Part shown: piece by piece, positions 63,371 through 64,000 of the stretch
Layout of the letters: the number at the start of each line of letters is the position of its first letter
Position numbering within the stretch: position 1 is the first letter of the stretch
DNA from: Ilumatobacteraceae bacterium
GTDB taxonomy: Bacteria > Actinomycetota > Acidimicrobiia > Acidimicrobiales > Ilumatobacteraceae
Reading direction: 5' to 3'
NCBI GenBank assembly: GCA_025463305.1
Contig: JAOBWK010000095.1
Span: 62,001 to 126,000 of the forward strand
DNA length: 64,000 bases
Notes under the pieces: generated by a model
What the model was told of the DNA's origin: nothing
Databases searched by the model: none
What the model saw: the letters and a program-made list of their open reading frames with translations, nothing else
Position numbers and translations under genes: made by a program

Positions 63371-64000
63371 TCAGGCGGACTTCACCGCCGCGACGGCGGC
63401 GGCGATGAGGTCGGTGGAGGCGGCGAACGGCATGTAGAACGCGACGCGGTCGGAGACCCCGTCGAAGCGCCGGCGCAGCTGCTCGGCCACCTCGCTCGGT
63501 GTGCCGCAGACGGCGATGGTGTGCATCACCTCGTCGTCGATCAACCCGATCATGTCGACCCAGCGACCCTGCTTCGACAGCGCGTTCAGCTCGACGTGCA
63601 GATCGCCCCAGCCGTGGGCGCGCAGCACCGGCGCATAGGAGGGCGTCGACCCGTAGAACGACAGCAGCGCCTTGACCCCGCCGACGGCAGCGGCGTACTC
63701 GGCCTCGTCGCGTCCGACGCAGACGATGGCCTGGCTGACGATGGAGATGTCGGCCCGCGTGCGGCCGCCGCGCTCGAGCCCGATCGAGATGTTCGGCAGG
63801 GTGTGCTCGGTGAAGTACCGCTCGGTGCTGAACGGCATCACCAGCAACCCGTCGGCGACCTCGGCCGTCATCTGGGTCATCTTCGGGCCGAGTGCGCCGA
63901 GCCAGATCGGCGGCGCGCCACCGGTGTTCGGGCCGGGGTTGAACATCGGGGTCATCAGGGTGTGGCGGTAGAACTCACCCTCGAACCGCAGCCGCTCGCC
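63371..64000 (-). CDS. LLM-class (luciferase-like) oxidoreductase, C-terminal part
   Basis: The gene runs off the right edge; about 209 C-terminal residues are visible. The pattern MFNPGPNTGGAPPIWLGALG, VADGLLVMPFSTERYF and TPSEVAEQLRRRFDGVSDRV belongs to the bacterial luciferase-like family, of the F420-dependent type found in actinobacteria (TIGR03617-like by recall). The substrate is unknown. The N-terminal cofactor-binding part lies outside the window. Confidence 0.85.
   Translation of the reverse strand, partial: GERLRFEGEFYRHTLMTPMFNPGPNTGGAPPIWLGALGPKMTQMTAEVADGLLVMPFSTERYFTEHTLPNISIGLERGGRTRADISIVSQAIVCVGRDEAEYAAAVGGVKALLSFYGSTPSYAPVLRAHGWGDLHVELNALSKQGRWVDMIGLIDDEVMHTIAVCGTPSEVAEQLRRRFDGVSDRVAFYMPFAASTDLIAAAVAAVKSA

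Overview
This is high-GC chromosomal DNA from an actinobacterium, most likely of class Acidimicrobiia (Ilumatobacter-like). That placement is inferred from content: frequent GTG starts and short start/stop overlaps, F420-type enzymes (PPOX oxidoreductase, LLM protein), DUF2237, MpaB-type and DUF2277 proteins, a large NAD-dependent glutamate dehydrogenase, Ser/Thr-rich lipoproteins, and a secreted protein with C-terminal ATVWPC/DTR repeats. It was not confirmed by any search.

Region 1 (1-9.0 kb) is accessory DNA. After the 3' end of lepB comes a run of small orphan genes on both strands, mostly predicted lipoproteins, separated almost one for one by about 50-95 bp imperfect palindromes. All copies have the same polarity (left arm around TGCCCGCTC, right arm around GAGCGGCAG with one base fewer). 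The layout is that of an integron cassette array without an integrase, but the hairpins lack the standard attC core boxes. Two cassette genes look frameshifted. An IS110-family element (about 9.0-10.44 kb) abuts the last hairpin.

Region 2 (10.6-35.4 kb) is ordinary core and secondary metabolism: tRNA-Glu(CTC) and tRNA-Gln(CTG), a YdcF-like protein, gltX, a patatin, NAD-GDH, a VIT1-like carrier, an F420/PPOX protein, a DUF2237/MpaB/cobalamin-domain-like cluster, TauE, several lipoproteins and SnoaL-like proteins, SDR, GAF-EAL and an acyl-CoA dehydrogenase.

Region 3 (35.4-40.1 kb) is branched-chain amino acid biosynthesis: cimA behind a leader peptide (V-A-I-M-L-I) and an attenuator hairpin, ilvE, leuB. 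Between cimA and ilvE lies about 970 bp without a credible protein, carrying its own promoter, GNRA-type hairpins, 60-bp period repeats and terminators: a candidate large structured RNA.

Region 4 (40.1-64 kb) holds greA, an alpha/beta hydrolase and UbiB kinase pair, putA with a divergent PAS-AraC regulator, an FKBP lipoprotein, nadA-nadB-nadC, a serine hydrolase, an active-site-deficient SDR, an IclR regulator divergent from leuCD (the LtbR/NdgR arrangement), a DEAD helicase, a trans-sulfuration enzyme, and homospermidine synthase translationally coupled to a 48-aa ORF. The window ends inside an LLM-family gene. The leucine genes (cimA, ilvE, leuB, leuC, leuD) are split over two loci, one with an attenuator and one with an IclR-type regulator.
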